DNA of 64,000 bases from Salinimicrobium gaetbulicola (GCF_042676025.1 NZ_JBHTJP010000032.1:806001-870000); one strand, 5' to 3'. Positions 6,765 to 16,052 are shown, counted from the first letter of the stretch. Numbers and translations: made by a program. The notes: generated by a model not told the origin, from the sequence alone.

Positions 6765-7937
6765 TTAATTTATTTCTAATAGTTCATTTTGAAAAGCCTG
6801 TAAGCATTTTCCGGAATCTATATCGTGACCCAGTTCTAACAAAACACGTTCTAAAGCCCCCAGAACCGCCAAGAGATCATTTGCCGAGACCGAGCCCATA
6901 TGACCGATTCGGAAATATTCAGTTTTTATTTCTGATAGAAGTCCTCCGGCAATGATCACATTATTATGGGCTATTTTTGATAGAAATGACCCGCTATCCA
7001 TTCCTTTTGGATAATAAACCGCTGAAAGCGTGTTAGCGGCTGATTGGGTCGTTTTCGGCAAAATTGTGAGATTTAATGAAGAAATTCCGGTTCGAAATGC
7101 TTTTGCTAATTTTTGATGTCTTTTCACCCTTTCGTTCATGCCTTCTTTTGATATGATCTTAAGGCTTGTTTCTAAGGCAACAATGAGATTCACTGCAGGG
7201 GTTCCAAAATAAGAAGGTCTTCTTTCTTCGTAGCCCTTCATTATCGGCAACCAGTTATGCCAATCGGCATAATAATTAGATACTGGCGTTTTTCTTTTTC
7301 CCCAGACTTCAATTGCTTTCTGAGATGCTACTAACAATGCGAGTCCAGGGGGTACGCCAATGGCCTTCTGAGATCCTGTTAATACAATATCCAGTCCCCA
7401 TTCATCCTGTTTTATCTCCTCTCCGGCGACGGAACACACGCCATCCAGGATACTTAGGGTTTCATATTGTCGTGCTAATTGCGCTATAGGTGCGGGATCA
7501 ACCAAGATCCCGGTAGAGGTATCTACATGAGTAAAAGTTAAGGCTTTATACGGTCGATTTTTGAGCTCATTTTCAATTGCCTCCAGACTTACAACTTCGC
7601 CTATTGGAGCTTCTAAAATAGTTGTTTCTGCGCCATACCGATCCATTATGTCCTTAAAGCGATCCCCAAAGTATCCTGTGGAAATTACTAACACTCTATC
7701 ACCTTGTTCTATGAGATTGGCTGCTGCCATATCCATGGCCAAAGTACCTGTTCCGGCAACAATAAAAGGCTGACCTTCCGGAGACTTCCACACTTCTCTC
7801 ATAAGCTCAAGACTGTTTCCAAAAGTTTCTATAAAATCTGGAGCCAAATGGCTTTGAGTAGGTATTCCCATTGCCTGTAACACTTCGGGTTCAAATTCTA
7901 TAGGCCCGGGTATCATAAGTAGTTCTCTGCCTTTCAT
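6765..7937 (-). CDS. class V PLP aminotransferase, alanine/serine-glyoxylate aminotransferase family
   Basis: A 390-residue fold-type I PLP enzyme that would convert glyoxylate (or hydroxypyruvate) with an amino donor such as alanine or serine into glycine. Visible signatures are the N-terminal MIPGPIEFEPEV, the aromatic/anchor motif AGTGTLAMDMA (61-71), D165 in SILDGVCS for the pyridine nitrogen, and the Schiff-base lysine K191 in TGSQKAIGVPPG. Full length for the family. It lies 86 bp downstream of aceA on the same strand, so it probably shares control with the glyoxylate shunt and gives an outlet from glyoxylate to glycine. Substrate preference cannot be read from the sequence; serine-pyruvate activity is an alternative. 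Confidence 0.85.
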   Translation of the reverse strand: MKGRELLMIPGPIEFEPEVLQAMGIPTQSHLAPDFIETFGNSLELMREVWKSPEGQPFIVAGTGTLAMDMAAANLIEQGDRVLVISTGYFGDRFKDIMDRYGAETTILEAPIGEVVSLEAIENELKNRPYKALTFTHVDTSTGILVDPAPIAQLARQYETLSILDGVCSVAGEEIKQDEWGLDIVLTGSQKAIGVPPGLALLVASQKAIEVWGKRKTPVSNYYADWHNWLPIMKGYEERRPSYFGTPAVNLIVALETSLKIISKEGMNERVKRHQKLAKAFRTGISSLNLTILPKTTQSAANTLSAVYYPKGMDSGSFLSKIAHNNVIIAGGLLSEIKTEYFRIGHMGSVSANDLLAVLGALERVLLELGHDIDSGKCLQAFQNELLEIN

Positions 7938-8023
7938 TTAATTTGATTTTGTTATTTATTTGTCGGATGCTCTAAAATAATAAATGCAATATACCTGGAT
8001 ATCGCATTTATCAAAATAAAGAA

Positions 8024-9649
8024 TTATTTATCCAGAACAGCTTCCCGTACAGTAACGGTTTCATGATCTTTGAATTGATTACTTGTATTCTTTTCGCCTC
8101 CTGCTTTTAAAGCTTTTTCTCCGGCAAAGAAGCTTTTGTGATCATCACCAAGATCTGAACCTGCCATACGCTGATGTTTTACGCAGGAAACTCCCTTACG
8201 GATTTCCTGTCTTTGAACTCCTTTTACATATGCTAACATGCCTTCTTCAGAAAAATAACCTGCCGTTAGGTCATTCATATGAAGTGCTGTTGTATGATAG
8301 GTTGGCAGCGTTATCAAGTGATGGAAAACTCCTGCTTCTCTTGCAGCATCGATCTGGAAGGTCTTGATCTTCCTATCTGCTCTAAAACATAGTTCTGTAT
8401 CATCATATTCAGAATTCATTAAATTATTCCTGTCATAACCGGTCATATTTTCACCTTCTGCAAGCATATCATCAAAAGCCTGGTGACGGAAGTTCAAGGT
8501 CCAGTTAAAGGATGGGGAGTTATTATATACCAACTTGGCATCAGGCACAACTTTTTTTACCCTGTTCACCATATGGGCAATCTGTTTGACATTAGGGGTT
8601 GGAGTCTCGATCCATAGAAGGTCTGCTCCATTTTGAAGACTTGTGATACAATCTAACACAACTCTGTCTATGTTCGAGCCATCTTTGAATTTATATAATC
8701 CATTGGCCAATCTTACCGGTCGCAATAATTTTCCGTCTCTTTTGAAAAGAACATCGTCTTCTTTAGCGTCGCTGATGGTTATTTCTTCGGCATCGATAAA
8801 AGCCAAATACTGAGAAGCCAGATCTCCGGGTTCCTGACTTACCGGTAGCTTTTGGGTCAGGCCGGCACCTTCTGAATCTGTTCTTGCTACAATAATTCCG
8901 TCCTCTACGCCTAATTCGATGAATGCGTATCTTATAGCATTTAATTTTGCAATAAAATCTTCATGAGGTACAGTAACTTTTCCATCCTGGTGCCCGCACT
9001 GTTTGGCATCGGAAACCTGGTTTTCGATCTGAATAGCACAGGCTCCAGCCTGAATCATTTTTTTTGCCAGTAAATAGGTTGCCTCTTCATTACCAAAACC
9101 AGCATCAATATCAGCAATAATGGGAACTACATGCGTTTCAAAATTGTCAATTTCATCCTGGACATCTTCTCCGCTTTCCAGTCTTTTGAAAAGATCGTTT
9201 AGCTCAATAGCATCTGCCTGGCGTAAGAAATCATAAATTTCATTTATTAATGCCGGGACGGCAGTTTTTTCATGCATGGATTGATCCGGTAAGGGTCCAA
9301 ATTCTGAGCGTAAAGCAGCAACCATCCAACCGGAAAGATATAAGTATTTTTTGTCTGTTGTTTTATGATGTTTCTTAACTGCAATCATATTTTGCTGAGC
9401 CACAAAACCATGCCAGCTACCCAAAGACTGGGTGTATTGAGATGGATCTCTATCATATTCAGCCATGTCTTTTCTCATAATGGCTGCTGTGTATCTGGCA
9501 ATATCCAAACCGGTTCTAAAGCGGTTCTGGGCAACCATCCTGGCAGCGCTTTCCGGATTTATTCCATTCCAGGTCTTTCCATACTTTTCTTTAAGGTTTT
9601 TTACAGCTGCTAAAGCAGAGCTATAATTGGTTTGTGGTTGATTTTTCAT
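8024..9649 (-). CDS. aceA: isocitrate lyase
   Basis: Cleaves isocitrate to succinate and glyoxylate, the first step of the glyoxylate shunt used for growth on acetate or fatty acids. At 541 residues it belongs to the long subgroup of isocitrate lyases. The catalytic signature is K216-Q-C218-G-H220 (KQCGH, equivalent to KKCGH of the short type). Substrate- and Mg-binding segments include the SGWMVAA region near 106-113, PIIADIDAGFGN (176-187) and NNSPSFNWT near 370. The start is ATG at 9649. It follows aceB by 73 bp on the same strand and is almost certainly co-transcribed from the aceB promoter controlled by the divergent regulator. Confidence 0.97.
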   Translation of the reverse strand: MKNQPQTNYSSALAAVKNLKEKYGKTWNGINPESAARMVAQNRFRTGLDIARYTAAIMRKDMAEYDRDPSQYTQSLGSWHGFVAQQNMIAVKKHHKTTDKKYLYLSGWMVAALRSEFGPLPDQSMHEKTAVPALINEIYDFLRQADAIELNDLFKRLESGEDVQDEIDNFETHVVPIIADIDAGFGNEEATYLLAKKMIQAGACAIQIENQVSDAKQCGHQDGKVTVPHEDFIAKLNAIRYAFIELGVEDGIIVARTDSEGAGLTQKLPVSQEPGDLASQYLAFIDAEEITISDAKEDDVLFKRDGKLLRPVRLANGLYKFKDGSNIDRVVLDCITSLQNGADLLWIETPTPNVKQIAHMVNRVKKVVPDAKLVYNNSPSFNWTLNFRHQAFDDMLAEGENMTGYDRNNLMNSEYDDTELCFRADRKIKTFQIDAAREAGVFHHLITLPTYHTTALHMNDLTAGYFSEEGMLAYVKGVQRQEIRKGVSCVKHQRMAGSDLGDDHKSFFAGEKALKAGGEKNTSNQFKDHETVTVREAVLDK

Positions 9650-9722
9650 AATTTTGTTATAGTTATTTTATAATTAATAATTAGATCCTGTTGATTGTTG
9701 CCGCAATCGCAGGATTGTTTTT

Positions 9723-11339
9723 TTATAGGTATTGATAGGCCGGAAGGGTTAAGAACTCTTCAAACCTTTCTGATAATACTAACTTGTCAAAAAGCTCAAT
9801 AGCAAGTTTAAACCTACTGTTCTCAGAAGTGTCTTTTACTGCTTCTGAAAAGATTTTTTCAACTTCATCGTTTAACAAGTCGATGTACAACTCAGTATTA
9901 AATTTTCGTCCATCTTCCAGAACTACTTCATGTTTTAACCATTGCCATATCTGCGTCCTTGAAATTTCGGCAGTTGCCGCATCTTCCATTGAATGGTAGA
10001 GCGCTACAGCACCGTAACCTCTCAACCAGGCCTCAGTATACAGGATACCCACATTGATGTTTTTCCTAATTCCGGCTTCTGTAACAGTGCCTTCAGGTAT
10101 TTCTACAAGATCTTTCTCGGAAATATGTATGTCGTCACGAGTAACCTGCAACTGGTTTGGTGCTGGCATGTGTTTGTCAAACTCTGCCATAGCGACTTCA
10201 ACTAATGCGGGGTGTGCCACCCAGGTTCCATCATGGCCATTTTTAACTTCGCGCTCTTTATCCTTCCTTACTTTTTCTAAAGCAGCTGCATTAGCCTTTT
10301 CATCATTCTTAATCGGGATTTGGGCAGCCATTCCACCAATGGCATGAATGCCACGTTTATGACAGCGTTGAATAACAAGCTTGGAATAAGCCTCCATGAA
10401 AGGAGTGGTCATAGTCACCTGGTCACGGTTGGGCACCACAAATTGAGGGTGGTTCCTGAATTTTTTAATGTATGAAAAAATATAATCCCAGCGACCACAG
10501 TTCAGACCCACGATGTGATCTTTAAGCTCATAAATAATTTCGTCTAACTGAAAACTTGCAGTAATGGTTTCGATAAGGACAGTTGCCTTAAAAGTACCTT
10601 TAGGCACTTCCAGGTATTCCTGGGCAAAATTAAATACCTCATTCCACCAGCGTGCTTCCTGATATTGCTCTAACTTCGGAAGATAGAAATAGGGGGCTGT
10701 ATTATTGTTTAATAAGGTCCTCGTATTGTGGAACACATACAAACCGAAATCCACCAGGCTTCCTGAAGTTTCTTCGCCATTGATTAGAATATGTCTTTCG
10801 TTTAAATGCAAACCTCTGGGCCTAACCATTAAAACTGCATTCTTTTGGTTGAGACTGTAAGATTTACCGCTTACCGAGTCTACCAGTGAAATGCTTTTAT
10901 TATTTGCATCCCTCAGGTTTTGCTGGCCTTCAATAACATTTTGCCAGCTGGGCGCAGTGCTGTCTTCGAGATCTGCCATAAATGTGCTGGCTCCGGAATT
11001 CAAAGCATTGATAACCATTTTTCTATCTACTGGTCCTGTAATTTCTACTCGCCTGTCCTGTAAATCATCAGGAATTTCACCTGCACTCCATTCACTTTCC
11101 CGTATGGATCTGGTCTCCTTCGGAAATTCAGGCAACTTACCTTCATCGAAAACCTTCTGCTGATCAATACGTCTTTCTAAGAGAGATAATCTTTTTCCAT
11201 TAAATCTTTCATGAAGAGCAGCTATAAAGTTCAACGCATCATCTGTAAGAATTTCAGGATAATAGTTTTTAACATCTTTTGAAAAATTCAAGCTTGGCGT
11301 GTTTAAGGTGTTAGTTTCCATTGTTTTAGTGTTTTGCAT
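9723..11339 (-). CDS. aceB: malate synthase A
   Basis: Condenses glyoxylate with acetyl-CoA to malate, the second step of the glyoxylate shunt. At 538 residues it is the normal size of the A isoform. Signatures are ADLEDSTAPSW near residue 130, the catalytic arginine segment MVRPRGLHLNERH (about 171-183), LNCGRWDYIFSYIKKF (about 284), and the C-terminal YHSMEDAATAEISR, carrying the catalytic aspartate. ATG at 11339 gives MQNTKTMETNT; M7 is an alternative start. It is the first gene of the aceB-aceA-aminotransferase run. An AAACTTTG box (11353-11360, minus strand) lies just upstream, and the TTCGCNAA operator cluster lies beyond it. Confidence 0.97.
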   Translation of the reverse strand: MQNTKTMETNTLNTPSLNFSKDVKNYYPEILTDDALNFIAALHERFNGKRLSLLERRIDQQKVFDEGKLPEFPKETRSIRESEWSAGEIPDDLQDRRVEITGPVDRKMVINALNSGASTFMADLEDSTAPSWQNVIEGQQNLRDANNKSISLVDSVSGKSYSLNQKNAVLMVRPRGLHLNERHILINGEETSGSLVDFGLYVFHNTRTLLNNNTAPYFYLPKLEQYQEARWWNEVFNFAQEYLEVPKGTFKATVLIETITASFQLDEIIYELKDHIVGLNCGRWDYIFSYIKKFRNHPQFVVPNRDQVTMTTPFMEAYSKLVIQRCHKRGIHAIGGMAAQIPIKNDEKANAAALEKVRKDKEREVKNGHDGTWVAHPALVEVAMAEFDKHMPAPNQLQVTRDDIHISEKDLVEIPEGTVTEAGIRKNINVGILYTEAWLRGYGAVALYHSMEDAATAEISRTQIWQWLKHEVVLEDGRKFNTELYIDLLNDEVEKIFSEAVKDTSENSRFKLAIELFDKLVLSERFEEFLTLPAYQYL

Positions 11340-11371
11340 GACAATTATACAGCAAAGTTTTTAAAAAAACA

Positions 11372-11421
11372 AGCGAACGTTCGCTAAACATTAAAATTCG
11401 CGAAAAAAAGATATTCGCAAA
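11372..11421. promoter_or_regulatory. putative operator cluster of the ScfR/RamB-like regulator
   Basis: Three TTCGCNAA repeats at 11380-11387, 11397-11404 and 11414-11421, start to start exactly 17 bp. The first is the right half of a perfect 14 bp palindrome AGCGAACGTTCGCT (11372-11385), and the second is itself a palindrome (TTCGCGAA). The cluster sits between the aceB start and the divergent regulator start, the right place to control both. Assignment to the neighbouring regulator is an inference. Confidence 0.7.
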
Positions 11422-11427
11422 AAAGCT

Positions 11428-11435
11428 TATATTTG
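11428..11435 (+). promoter_or_regulatory. -7 box (TATATTTG) of the regulator gene
   Basis: A perfect match to the Bacteroidota -7 consensus TAnnTTTG, only four bases before the ATG at 11440. The third TTCGC repeat ends 6 bp upstream, so a bound regulator would block it. No clear -33 TTG is seen. The mRNA would be leaderless or nearly so. Confidence 0.5.
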
Positions 11436-11439
11436 GTAT

Positions 11440-12918
11440 ATGGAAGAAGATTATATTAAACTAATATTTGGCCTGAAACTAAAGCAGATAAGGACTGAAA
11501 AGAATTTGTCTTTATTTGGATTGTCTAAGCTTTCCGGTTTATCCAAGTCTTACCTCAACGAAATTGAAAACGGAAAAAAATATCCTAAACCCGATAAAAT
11601 AGCTTTGCTTTCAGATAAGCTGGAAGTTCCTTATGACCAAATGGTTTCTTTGAGGCTGGATAAAAATTTAGCTCCAATTGGTGAATTATTACAGTCCAAA
11701 ATTTTAAAAGAGATACCATTGGATCTATTTGGTATTAAGGAAAGTAATTTGATAGATATAGTTGCCAATGCGCCTACAAAGGTAACTGCATTTATTAGCA
11801 CAATAATTGAAATCGCACATCATTACAGCTTTAGTAAAGAAAGTTTCTTCCTGGCTGCGGTACGTTCATTTCAAGAAGCTAATAATAATTATTTCGATGA
11901 TTTAGAACAGCATGTTTTAAAATTCTCAAAAGCTTATCAGGTGGACCTTACCAGATCTCTAACCTCGAAAGATCTAGAAGAGATCCTGACTGAAGAATAT
12001 GGTTATGTTATTAACGAAAGTGAATTAAGTAAAAATGAGGCTTTAGAAAACCTACGTTCAGTTTTTGTGCCTCAAACCAAAACGCTATTGCTCGCAAATG
12101 GGATCGACGAAGCACAGCGCACCTTTATTTTCGCCAAGGAAATTGCGTATAATTATCTTAAAATAGAAGATAGGCTTCATACTTTTCCCTGGATCCAGTT
12201 CCAGAGGTTTGACCAGGTGCTTAATAATTTCTATGCTTCCTATTTCGCCGGAGCCCTTGTTATCCCTAAAGATGATTTGACATCACAGTTGGAGACAATT
12301 TTTGAAAAAAACACTTTTGATGAAGCTCTCTTTCTTCAAATGTCGGAAGGATTTAATACCTCCCCTGAATCATTCTATCAGCGATTAACAAATGTGCTGC
12401 CCCAAGCATTTAGTATTAAAAATTTATTCTTTTTAAGAATTACACATAAAGCAGGAACCGAAAAATTTTATCTGAACAAGGAACTTCATTTATCACATCA
12501 GCATTCCCCCCGAGCCAATGAGACAAATGAGCATTATTGTAGGCGGTGGGTGTCCTTGAAAGGTTTAAAGGAAATAAGTAAAAGTCGAAATGATCATGAG
12601 TTTGGCATTCAAATTTCCAACTATCCAAGTCACGGAACCACTTATTTAGTGCTGTCATCTGCAACTAAAGATCCTTTTAAAAAAAACCAGTACCGAAGCA
12701 TAAGCGTTGGATTACTAATTAATAAGCAGCTGGAGCGCAAAGTGAAGTTCTTAGAAGATAAGACGATTAATCGACAAGAAGTTGGCGTTACCTGCGAACG
12801 CTGTGCAATTATCAACTGCGAGGTAAGACAAGCTCCGGCGGTTATTCTTCAAAAGGCAGCTAAGAACAAAGAAATAGAAGGAATCGTTGAAGAATTAAAT
12901 GCTAAGTTTCAGAATTAA
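11440..12918 (+). CDS. XRE-family regulator of the ScfR/RamB type (HTH, IrrE-like and C-terminal Cys domain)
   Basis: A 492-residue transcription factor. Residues 8-65 form an XRE helix-turn-helix (LGLSKLSGLSKSYLNEIENG-type pattern, IENGKKYPKPDKI). The middle part (about 150-290) matches the DUF955/IrrE-N-like domain but lacks an HExxH metal motif. The C-terminal domain (DUF2083-like) carries a Cys cluster, CERCAIINCEVR (about 451-462). Proteins with this plan (ScfR family; RamB of Corynebacterium, PrpR of Mycobacterium) bind acyl-CoA or related ligands and control acetate, propionate and glyoxylate genes. The gene is divergent from aceB-aceA, which strongly suggests it regulates the shunt. 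Activator or repressor cannot be decided. Confidence 0.88.
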   Translation: MEEDYIKLIFGLKLKQIRTEKNLSLFGLSKLSGLSKSYLNEIENGKKYPKPDKIALLSDKLEVPYDQMVSLRLDKNLAPIGELLQSKILKEIPLDLFGIKESNLIDIVANAPTKVTAFISTIIEIAHHYSFSKESFFLAAVRSFQEANNNYFDDLEQHVLKFSKAYQVDLTRSLTSKDLEEILTEEYGYVINESELSKNEALENLRSVFVPQTKTLLLANGIDEAQRTFIFAKEIAYNYLKIEDRLHTFPWIQFQRFDQVLNNFYASYFAGALVIPKDDLTSQLETIFEKNTFDEALFLQMSEGFNTSPESFYQRLTNVLPQAFSIKNLFFLRITHKAGTEKFYLNKELHLSHQHSPRANETNEHYCRRWVSLKGLKEISKSRNDHEFGIQISNYPSHGTTYLVLSSATKDPFKKNQYRSISVGLLINKQLERKVKFLEDKTINRQEVGVTCERCAIINCEVRQAPAVILQKAAKNKEIEGIVEELNAKFQN

Positions 12919-12981
12919 ATGTGCTCCAACAAATAGCAATTAGATCTCCTTTGGTTCAAGAAGTTTCTTTTTTCAATAACA

Positions 12982-13254
12982 TCACAGTTGTTGCTGCACC
13001 CATAGCGAGAACTGGGTTTCATAAATGCGGGTGAGAATAATGATCGCCGCCCCTATGGCCACGAAAAACCAGGAATAATTACCCTTTTTCACCTGCAAGC
13101 CTGAGATCAACGCAAGAATAGCAAAAGGCAGCATCAGGATCAAATTCGGGATCAGCCAGGCTCCCTGGAACAGGATCACCGTTTTCATCAATATGAAAAA
13201 AAGGCTGTAAAAGAGTATGATCTTGGTTAAAATGACCAGGTTTCTATGAGACAT
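12982..13254 (-). CDS. small integral membrane protein, unknown function
   Basis: A 90-residue protein with about three predicted transmembrane helices (7-29, 35-53, 61-78) and short loops. No family recognised. It starts 4 bases downstream of the amidase stop and is probably translated from the ftsY-amidase transcript. It ends convergently with the regulator gene; no terminator is visible in the 63 bp between them. Confidence 0.65.
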   Translation of the reverse strand: MSHRNLVILTKIILFYSLFFILMKTVILFQGAWLIPNLILMLPFAILALISGLQVKKGNYSWFFVAIGAAIIILTRIYETQFSLWVQQQL

Positions 13255-13257
13255 TTC

Positions 13258-14925
13258 CTAGTTGTAATTAGCAGGGGTTTTTCTTTGCCTGTATTTTGAT
13301 TCAAACGCGTAACCTATCTCCAACAACTTATCCTCTTCAAAAGGTCTGGCGATAAAAGTGACATTTTTGGGCTCACCCGTATCTTCATATCCCATGGGGA
13401 CCGTAAGAGCCGGATATTTTGCCACGGCAGCATAAGCAGCATGGAAGTTGTTGATGGAAAGTACTACATCCAGATCATACTGAGACATGGGTTGGTCAAA
13501 GAACTTTCGTCCATTCTCCTGCAGTTGCTTTTTAATTGTTTCCAGTTCTTCTTCAGAAGTGGAATCGGCTGCGATACCGTCAAAAAGCTTCTGTCCGTAT
13601 GGCGCACGCAAAGTACTGTCCTGCAGATTAAAATCAATGACATCTTTAACTTCCTTAAACCTGATCTCTTCTCCCGCGGAAGAAGAAAGATAAGCCGGAA
13701 GGTCTTTTTTCATATCTGCATCCAATAATGTTAGAAATCCGTCTAACGGAATTTCAGCCGGAGAGAACTCGAAAATTTCCGCTCCTTGAGATCTTAAATG
13801 ATCAACAGCAGCAACATAAAGCGAGTCTTCCAGAAGAGGTTTCATCACCCCGATTCTTTTCCCTTTTAAACTCGCGTTCTTAAGGACTTTCACATAGTCC
13901 CTGGAATCTTTTACAGAGGCTTCATCCAGCGAATCCTTACCGGTCAAAGCATTCAAAAAAATCGCATTATCAACAACCGACTTTGTCATTGGTCCGGGAG
14001 TATCCAGTGTACTTGAAATGGGTACTATTCCGCTTCGGCTAAGCAATCCAACTGTTGGTTTTAAACCAACAACCGAGTTTTTAGCGGAAGGTGATAAAAT
14101 AGATCCGGCAGTTTCGGTTCCTACGGCCGCAACCGCGTAATTAGCGGCAACCGCTACCCCGCTTCCGGAGCTGGAACCTCCAGTTTCAAATTGTTTTCTT
14201 CCGTAGGGATTCAGGGTTTGACCACCCACGGCACTATATCCAAGAGGACAGCCATCACAGAAGTAATATGCCCATTCACTTAAATTCACCTTTCCCAGGA
14301 TCAAAGCTTCATGATCCATAAGTCGATCAACGATAAAGGCGTTTTCGGAAGGATCGTTTTCGGCAAGGGCGATCGCCCCTGCAGTGGTAGACATATTATT
14401 AGTGTTGATATTGTCCTTCAACAGAACCGGCATTCCGTAGATGGAATATTCATTCACCGGAAGCTTTCCGCGGGCATCCAGCTTCTTTGCCTGCTCAATA
14501 ACATCGGGATTAAGCGCGATGAACGCGTTCAGGGAAAGGTCATTATCGCTTTCAAATTTCCTGATCCTGTATATGTAAAAAAGGCTAAGATCTGTATAGG
14601 ATAATTTATCTTCTCTTATCGCTTTTTGGAGTTCCGGAATATCTTTTTCAAGGACCAGAGGCTTAAGAGCCTCGTATTTTTCTTCAGAAAACTTGGATAG
14701 TTCAGCCGAAAATGGCTCCCAAATAGTATTCTTATCCAGGAATTTGGAATCGATGAGTTTGAACCTCATTCTTTCATTCTCATGAGAAGCCTGCTCTTCA
14801 AGAGCGCTGGTTTCATCTGTCGCCTCCCAAACAATTTGATCTTCTTCCTGCAACTCCTTTTCAGGTTCAGATTTACAAGAAAGTAACAAAAAGCTCAACA
14901 GGGGGAACAACAGAAGTTTTCTCAT
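13258..14925 (-). CDS. amidase-signature family lipoprotein
   Basis: A 555-residue amidase of the AS family (Ser-cisSer-Lys triad). The signal peptide ends in lipobox LLLSC (C17), so it is a lipoprotein facing the periplasm or cell surface. The catalytic elements are all present: lysine in PVLLKDNINT (about residue 168), the Gly/Ser loop GGSSSGSGVAVAA (about 248-260) with the cis-serine, and the nucleophile serine in ETAGSILSPS (about 274). It is longer than cytosolic amidases because of a roughly 100-residue N-terminal extension. The substrate is unknown; related secreted enzymes hydrolyse peptide or fatty amides. It lies 21 bp downstream of ftsY and 4 bp upstream of a small membrane protein gene, likely one operon. 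GatA is excluded by the secretion signal and context. Confidence 0.85.
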   Translation of the reverse strand: MRKLLLFPLLSFLLLSCKSEPEKELQEEDQIVWEATDETSALEEQASHENERMRFKLIDSKFLDKNTIWEPFSAELSKFSEEKYEALKPLVLEKDIPELQKAIREDKLSYTDLSLFYIYRIRKFESDNDLSLNAFIALNPDVIEQAKKLDARGKLPVNEYSIYGMPVLLKDNINTNNMSTTAGAIALAENDPSENAFIVDRLMDHEALILGKVNLSEWAYYFCDGCPLGYSAVGGQTLNPYGRKQFETGGSSSGSGVAVAANYAVAAVGTETAGSILSPSAKNSVVGLKPTVGLLSRSGIVPISSTLDTPGPMTKSVVDNAIFLNALTGKDSLDEASVKDSRDYVKVLKNASLKGKRIGVMKPLLEDSLYVAAVDHLRSQGAEIFEFSPAEIPLDGFLTLLDADMKKDLPAYLSSSAGEEIRFKEVKDVIDFNLQDSTLRAPYGQKLFDGIAADSTSEEELETIKKQLQENGRKFFDQPMSQYDLDVVLSINNFHAAYAAVAKYPALTVPMGYEDTGEPKNVTFIARPFEEDKLLEIGYAFESKYRQRKTPANYN

Positions 14926-14946
14926 GACAGAAAAGATTGAGTGGAA

Positions 14947-15903
14947 TTATTTTTTGAAAAATGAATCTACAAATTCAAATTTATTGAACACTTGCAGGTC
15001 TTCGATCCCTTCTCCCACACCAATATACTTCACAGGAATTTTAAATTGATCACTGATCCCGATCACCACTCCGCCTTTCGCGGTACCATCAAGTTTGGTA
15101 ACGGCAAGAGAAGTCACCTCTGTAGCGGCTGTAAACTGCTTAGCCTGCTCAAAAGCGTTCTGACCGGTTGAGCCATCTAAAACGAGTAAGACCTCGTGAG
15201 GCGCGTTGTCAACCACTTTCTGCATTACACGTTTCACTTTGGTCAGCTCGTTCATAAGATTGACCTTGTTATGCAGTCGCCCTGCGGTATCAATGATCAC
15301 CACATCTGCATCCTGCTTTACGGCGCTTTGCACACTGTCAAATGCTACGGAAGCAGGGTCACTTCCCATTTTTTGTTTCACGATCGGAACATCAACGCGG
15401 TCTGCCCAAACCTGTAACTGGTCTATGGCCGCAGCCCGGAAGGTATCGGCTGCTCCAAGTACTACCTTTTTTCCTTCTTTTTTGAACTGATAAGCCAGTT
15501 TACCGATGGTCGTGGTTTTCCCAACCCCGTTCACACCAACAACCATGATCACATATGGCTTTTTATCTGAAGGGACATAAAAACTGGTTTCTTCCCCTGA
15601 ATTGGTTTCAGACAATAAAGACGCTATTTCCTCACGAAGGATCTTATTCAGCTCATCTGCCCCCAGGAATTTATCTCGTGCTACCCGCTCCTCGATCCTG
15701 TTTATGATCTTTACGGTAGTACCTACCCCCACATCACTGCTCACCAAAACATCCTCCAGGTCATCAAGAACCTCATCATCAACTTTTGATTTTCCGGCAA
15801 CAGCCTTTCCTAATTTCGAGAAAAAATCGGTTTTTGATTTTTCCAGGCCTTTGTCTAAAGTCTCCTTCTTTTCCTTGGAGAAAATTTTCTTGAATAAACT
15901 CAT
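14947..15903 (-). CDS. ftsY: FtsY, signal recognition particle receptor
   Basis: SRP receptor GTPase that docks ribosome-nascent-chain/SRP complexes at the membrane. 318 residues: a short charged N-terminus without the long acidic A domain, the N domain (about 20-105), and the G domain with P-loop GVNGVGKTTTIG (about 123-134), DTFRAAAIDQLQ, DTAGR (about 205), TKLDGTAKGG (about 269) and the closing GVGEGIEDLQVF. Start ATG 15903. It is first of a three-gene run with the amidase lipoprotein and a small membrane protein. A terminator (16010-16052) separates it from the upstream rpmB-rpmG-DUF4295 genes, so it needs its own promoter in 15904-16010; none is obvious. Confidence 0.97.
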   Translation of the reverse strand: MSLFKKIFSKEKKETLDKGLEKSKTDFFSKLGKAVAGKSKVDDEVLDDLEDVLVSSDVGVGTTVKIINRIEERVARDKFLGADELNKILREEIASLLSETNSGEETSFYVPSDKKPYVIMVVGVNGVGKTTTIGKLAYQFKKEGKKVVLGAADTFRAAAIDQLQVWADRVDVPIVKQKMGSDPASVAFDSVQSAVKQDADVVIIDTAGRLHNKVNLMNELTKVKRVMQKVVDNAPHEVLLVLDGSTGQNAFEQAKQFTAATEVTSLAVTKLDGTAKGGVVIGISDQFKIPVKYIGVGEGIEDLQVFNKFEFVDSFFKK

Positions 15904-16009
15904 TATAATTAAATGGTCTTAAAGTTCTACCAACAAAAGCCGATTACATCCAGCCCGGTAATATATTGGGAAAGGACACTACGGCTTGTTTGTTCTGAGC
16001 GTAAATATA

Positions 16010-16052
16010 CACAAAAAGAAAAAGCCGTCCTGATAGGTATCGGGACGGCTTT
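16010..16052 (-). terminator. rho-independent terminator after the rpmB-rpmG-DUF4295 genes
   Basis: Ten-base-pair stem AAAGCCGTCC (16021-16030) / GGACGGCTTT (16043-16052), followed on the minus strand by TTTTTCTTTTTGTG. Confidence 0.85.

Noticed and set aside
6707..6955. 82-codon plus-strand open frame over the aminotransferase gene end
   Set aside because: Mirror of a real gene; no codon pattern or homology-like motif.
13258..14925. Amidase as GatA of the Glu-tRNA amidotransferase
   Set aside because: It has a lipoprotein signal and an N-terminal extension, and no gatB or gatC is nearby.
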